8,492 nucleotides of DNA from CAYMEV01 sp964431655 [NCBI: uncultured bacterium] (GTDB taxonomy: Bacteria > CAYMEV01), in the NCBI GenBank assembly GCA_964431655.1, contig CAYSKJ010000090.1, positions 1 to 8,492 of the forward strand. Reading direction: 5' to 3'. Under the pieces are notes generated by a model. The model worked only from the letters and a program-made list of their open reading frames with translations. It had not been told where the DNA came from and did no database searches. Shown piece after piece: positions 7,126-8,492 of the stretch. Both the position numbers and the translations under genes were made by a program. Numbering within the stretch: position 1 is the stretch's first letter; each line of letters opens with the position of its first letter.

Positions 7126-7241
7126 CAAACTGACCAAAAATAAAACATTCCCGGTTATGGGGCAATTTTACCCTTGCATTAATTATATTTTATTGTACAA
7201 TAGATATGATTGAGTATATTTGTATCAGTTAAGGATTTGAA
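7126..7241 (+). other. AT-rich intergenic region between cheD and the histidine kinase
   Basis: This 116-bp gap is visibly richer in A and T than the flanking genes. I find no strong stem-loop followed by a T-run after cheD, so no intrinsic terminator is called. It holds the promoter candidate at 7174-7201 and the ribosome site AAGGA at 7231-7235. No small ORF or RNA gene is recognised. Confidence 0.5.
7174..7201 (+). promoter_or_regulatory. Candidate sigma70-type promoter for the histidine kinase gene
   Basis: A -10 box TACAAT (7196-7201, five of six consensus bases) lies 16 bp after a weak -35 box TTGCAT (7174-7179, three of six). The implied start of transcription is near 7208, about 34 bases before the ATG at 7242, a suitable leader length. 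The AT-rich setting raises the chance of a coincidental match, so the call is tentative. Confidence 0.35.
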
Positions 7242-8492
7242 ATGTTTAACAAGTTTTGCAGCATTTCTCATCAGATTCTCCAGTCAGCCCTTGAAGGTGT
7301 GCCAAAAATTGATTTCTTAAAAAAAATCCTGGGCATTCTTCTCGACTTTACCGGCTGTGATTCCCTGGAGCTCAGGATAAAGCAGGACAAGTCCTTTTAC
7401 CAGTGTGTAATAAAAACCGCCCCGGACATGAACTATAGTTTTGAAACGCTCAACTGCCTTTACAGTGAAAAAGAGCATTTTATACCCTGCTGTTATGATG
7501 AAAGGGGACTGGAAATTATATGCTCCCATGTATCAAGCAAGACCATAGACCTTAAACCACCCCATTTTACATCAAAGGGAAGTTTTTTTACCGGAGATTC
7601 AGAGGAGTGCATCCAGATCAGGACGGTTCAGAAAGGCAAAGAAAATGAGCAGGATATCAAAATCGGAGGCGACTATGCATCCCTGGCATTCCTTCCCTTT
7701 TTTATCAGCGGCAGGAACAATGGTATACTTATATTAAAAAGCCTGAAGAAGAACTTCTTTTCTATAAAGGACATATATCTCTATGAGTCTCTGTGCACCA
7801 TACTCGGGGATGCGCTGATACACCAGAAAGCCCAGGCAACCCTGAGGGAAAGGGTTAAAGAAATAACCTGCCTTTATGAAATAGCCCAGGCTGTTAAAAG
7901 ACCCGGGCTCTCCTTTGTTGATATATTCCAGAAGATTGTTGAGCTTCTGCCCCCGGCATGGCAGTATCCTGATTTTGCACAGGCGAGAATCGTTATTGAC
8001 GATAAGGAATATACTACAAAGAATTTTGTGGATGTACCGGACAAAATTTCCTCCAGAATTTTGCTGAGGGATGAAGAAAGGGGTAATATCGAGGTTGGTT
8101 ACAGCCGCAAACCGCCGGATATGGAAGGTGACCCCTTCCTCCCGGAAGAACAGAATCTTCTTGATACCGTCGCCCAGCAGATTGCGCTGATAATTGAAAG
8201 GAAGCAGGCTGAAGAGGAAAGGCTAAGACTCCAGGACCAGCTAAGGCACGCGGACAGGCTTGCTACTATCGGCCAGCTGTCCGCCGGGGTTGCCCATGAG
8301 ATAAATGAACCTTTAAGCAATATCCTTGGTTTTGCCCAGCTTTCTATGAAGGCTGAGGGCCTGCATCCCCAGGTCAGATCTGATCTGAACTGCATAATAA
8401 ATGCATCCCTCCATGCCAGGGAGATAATAAAGAAGCTCATGCTTTTCGGAAGGCAGATGCCCCCCCAGAAGCTTAAAGTAAATTTGAATAAG
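7242..8492 (+). CDS. Sensor histidine kinase with tandem GAF-like input domains, 3' truncated by the window edge
   Basis: 417 codons are visible and the frame is still open at the last base, so the ATPase domain lies beyond the window. No membrane segment or signal peptide is seen, suggesting a soluble sensor. Residues about 20-195 form a divergent GAF-like module containing many of the protein's cysteines (39, 55, 72, 83, 84, 94, 123, 185). Residues about 205-320 form a second sensor module of a type common in deltaproteobacterial and spirochaete kinases ([16 protein letters not shown], then [18 protein letters not shown]). A short coiled coil (318-335) leads into a HisKA domain with phospho-acceptor H352 in [19 protein letters not shown] at 7231-7235 lies six bases before the ATG. 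It is probably a separate transcription unit from the che genes. Its partner regulator is not in view. Confidence 0.88.
   Translation, partial: MFNKFCSISHQILQSALEGVPKIDFLKKILGILLDFTGCDSLELRIKQDKSFYQCVIKTAPDMNYSFETLNCLYSEKEHFIPCCYDERGLEIICSHVSSKTIDLKPPHFTSKGSFFTGDSEECIQIRTVQKGKENEQDIKIGGDYASLAFLPFFISGRNNGILILKSLKKNFFSIKDIYLYESLCTILGDALIHQKAQATLRERVKEITCLYEIAQAVKRPGLSFVDIFQKIVELLPPAWQYPDFAQARIVIDDKEYTTKNFVDVPDKISSRILLRDEERGNIEVGYSRKPPDMEGDPFLPEEQNLLDTVAQQIALIIERKQAEEERLRLQDQLRHADRLATIGQLSAGVAHEINEPLSNILGFAQLSMKAEGLHPQVRSDLNCIINASLHAREIIKKLMLFGRQMPPQKLKVNLNK

Noticed and set aside
7161-7178. Possible sigma54 promoter (GGCA followed by TTGCA)
   Set aside because: The GG and GC elements are 15 bases apart instead of the required 12.
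1-8492. Mobile elements, tRNA or rRNA genes, CRISPR arrays
   Set aside because: No transposase or integrase frames, no direct-repeat arrays and no RNA gene cores were recognised; coding is continuous.

Overview
The window is one strand of a bacterial chromosome, all genes on +, tightly packed. Its core is a six-gene chemosensory operon, flanked upstream by a GGDEF signalling protein and the tail of a surface-type protein, and downstream by a sensor histidine kinase cut by the window edge. Codon use (many ATA Ile and AGG/AGA Arg codons) and protein style suggest a diderm outside Gammaproteobacteria, for example Desulfobacterota, Spirochaetota or Nitrospirota. The sequence alone does not settle this.

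Layout. 1-453: C-terminal 150 residues of a protein with a fibronectin-III-like module and a second Ig-like beta module, of the type seen at the end of FecR-domain proteins. 466-1890: pseudo-receiver/GAF/GGDEF protein. 1891-2007: 117-bp gap without a clear terminator. 2008-7125: MCP, CheW, CheY, CheA, CheC and CheD with junctions from 8-bp overlaps to a 7-bp gap. 7126-7241: AT-rich gap with a candidate promoter. 7242-8492: 5' part of a histidine kinase (417 residues seen, still open at the edge).

How they work together. The MCP has two membrane helices and almost no external domain. It would signal through CheW to CheA, which has all five domains P1-P5 and phosphorylates the stand-alone CheY. 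CheC has both phosphatase motifs and should remove the phosphate. CheD should deamidate receptor glutamines, and the MCP carries heptad-spaced Gln-Glu pairs resembling known CheD sites. No CheR or CheB is present in the window, so adaptation here looks built around CheC/CheD unless the methylation enzymes lie elsewhere.

The most notable point is the GGDEF protein. Its receiver domain has lost the phospho-acceptor Asp, the acidic pair and the conserved Lys. Its GGDEF domain keeps the GGDEF signature and the inhibitory RxxD site but has Ser (S360) where canonical diguanylate cyclases have the guanine-binding Asp. That substitution is the hallmark of Hypr GGDEF enzymes, which make 3',3'-cyclic AMP-GMP. 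The window may therefore join a cGAMP-type synthase to a chemosensory array; this is an inference to be tested.
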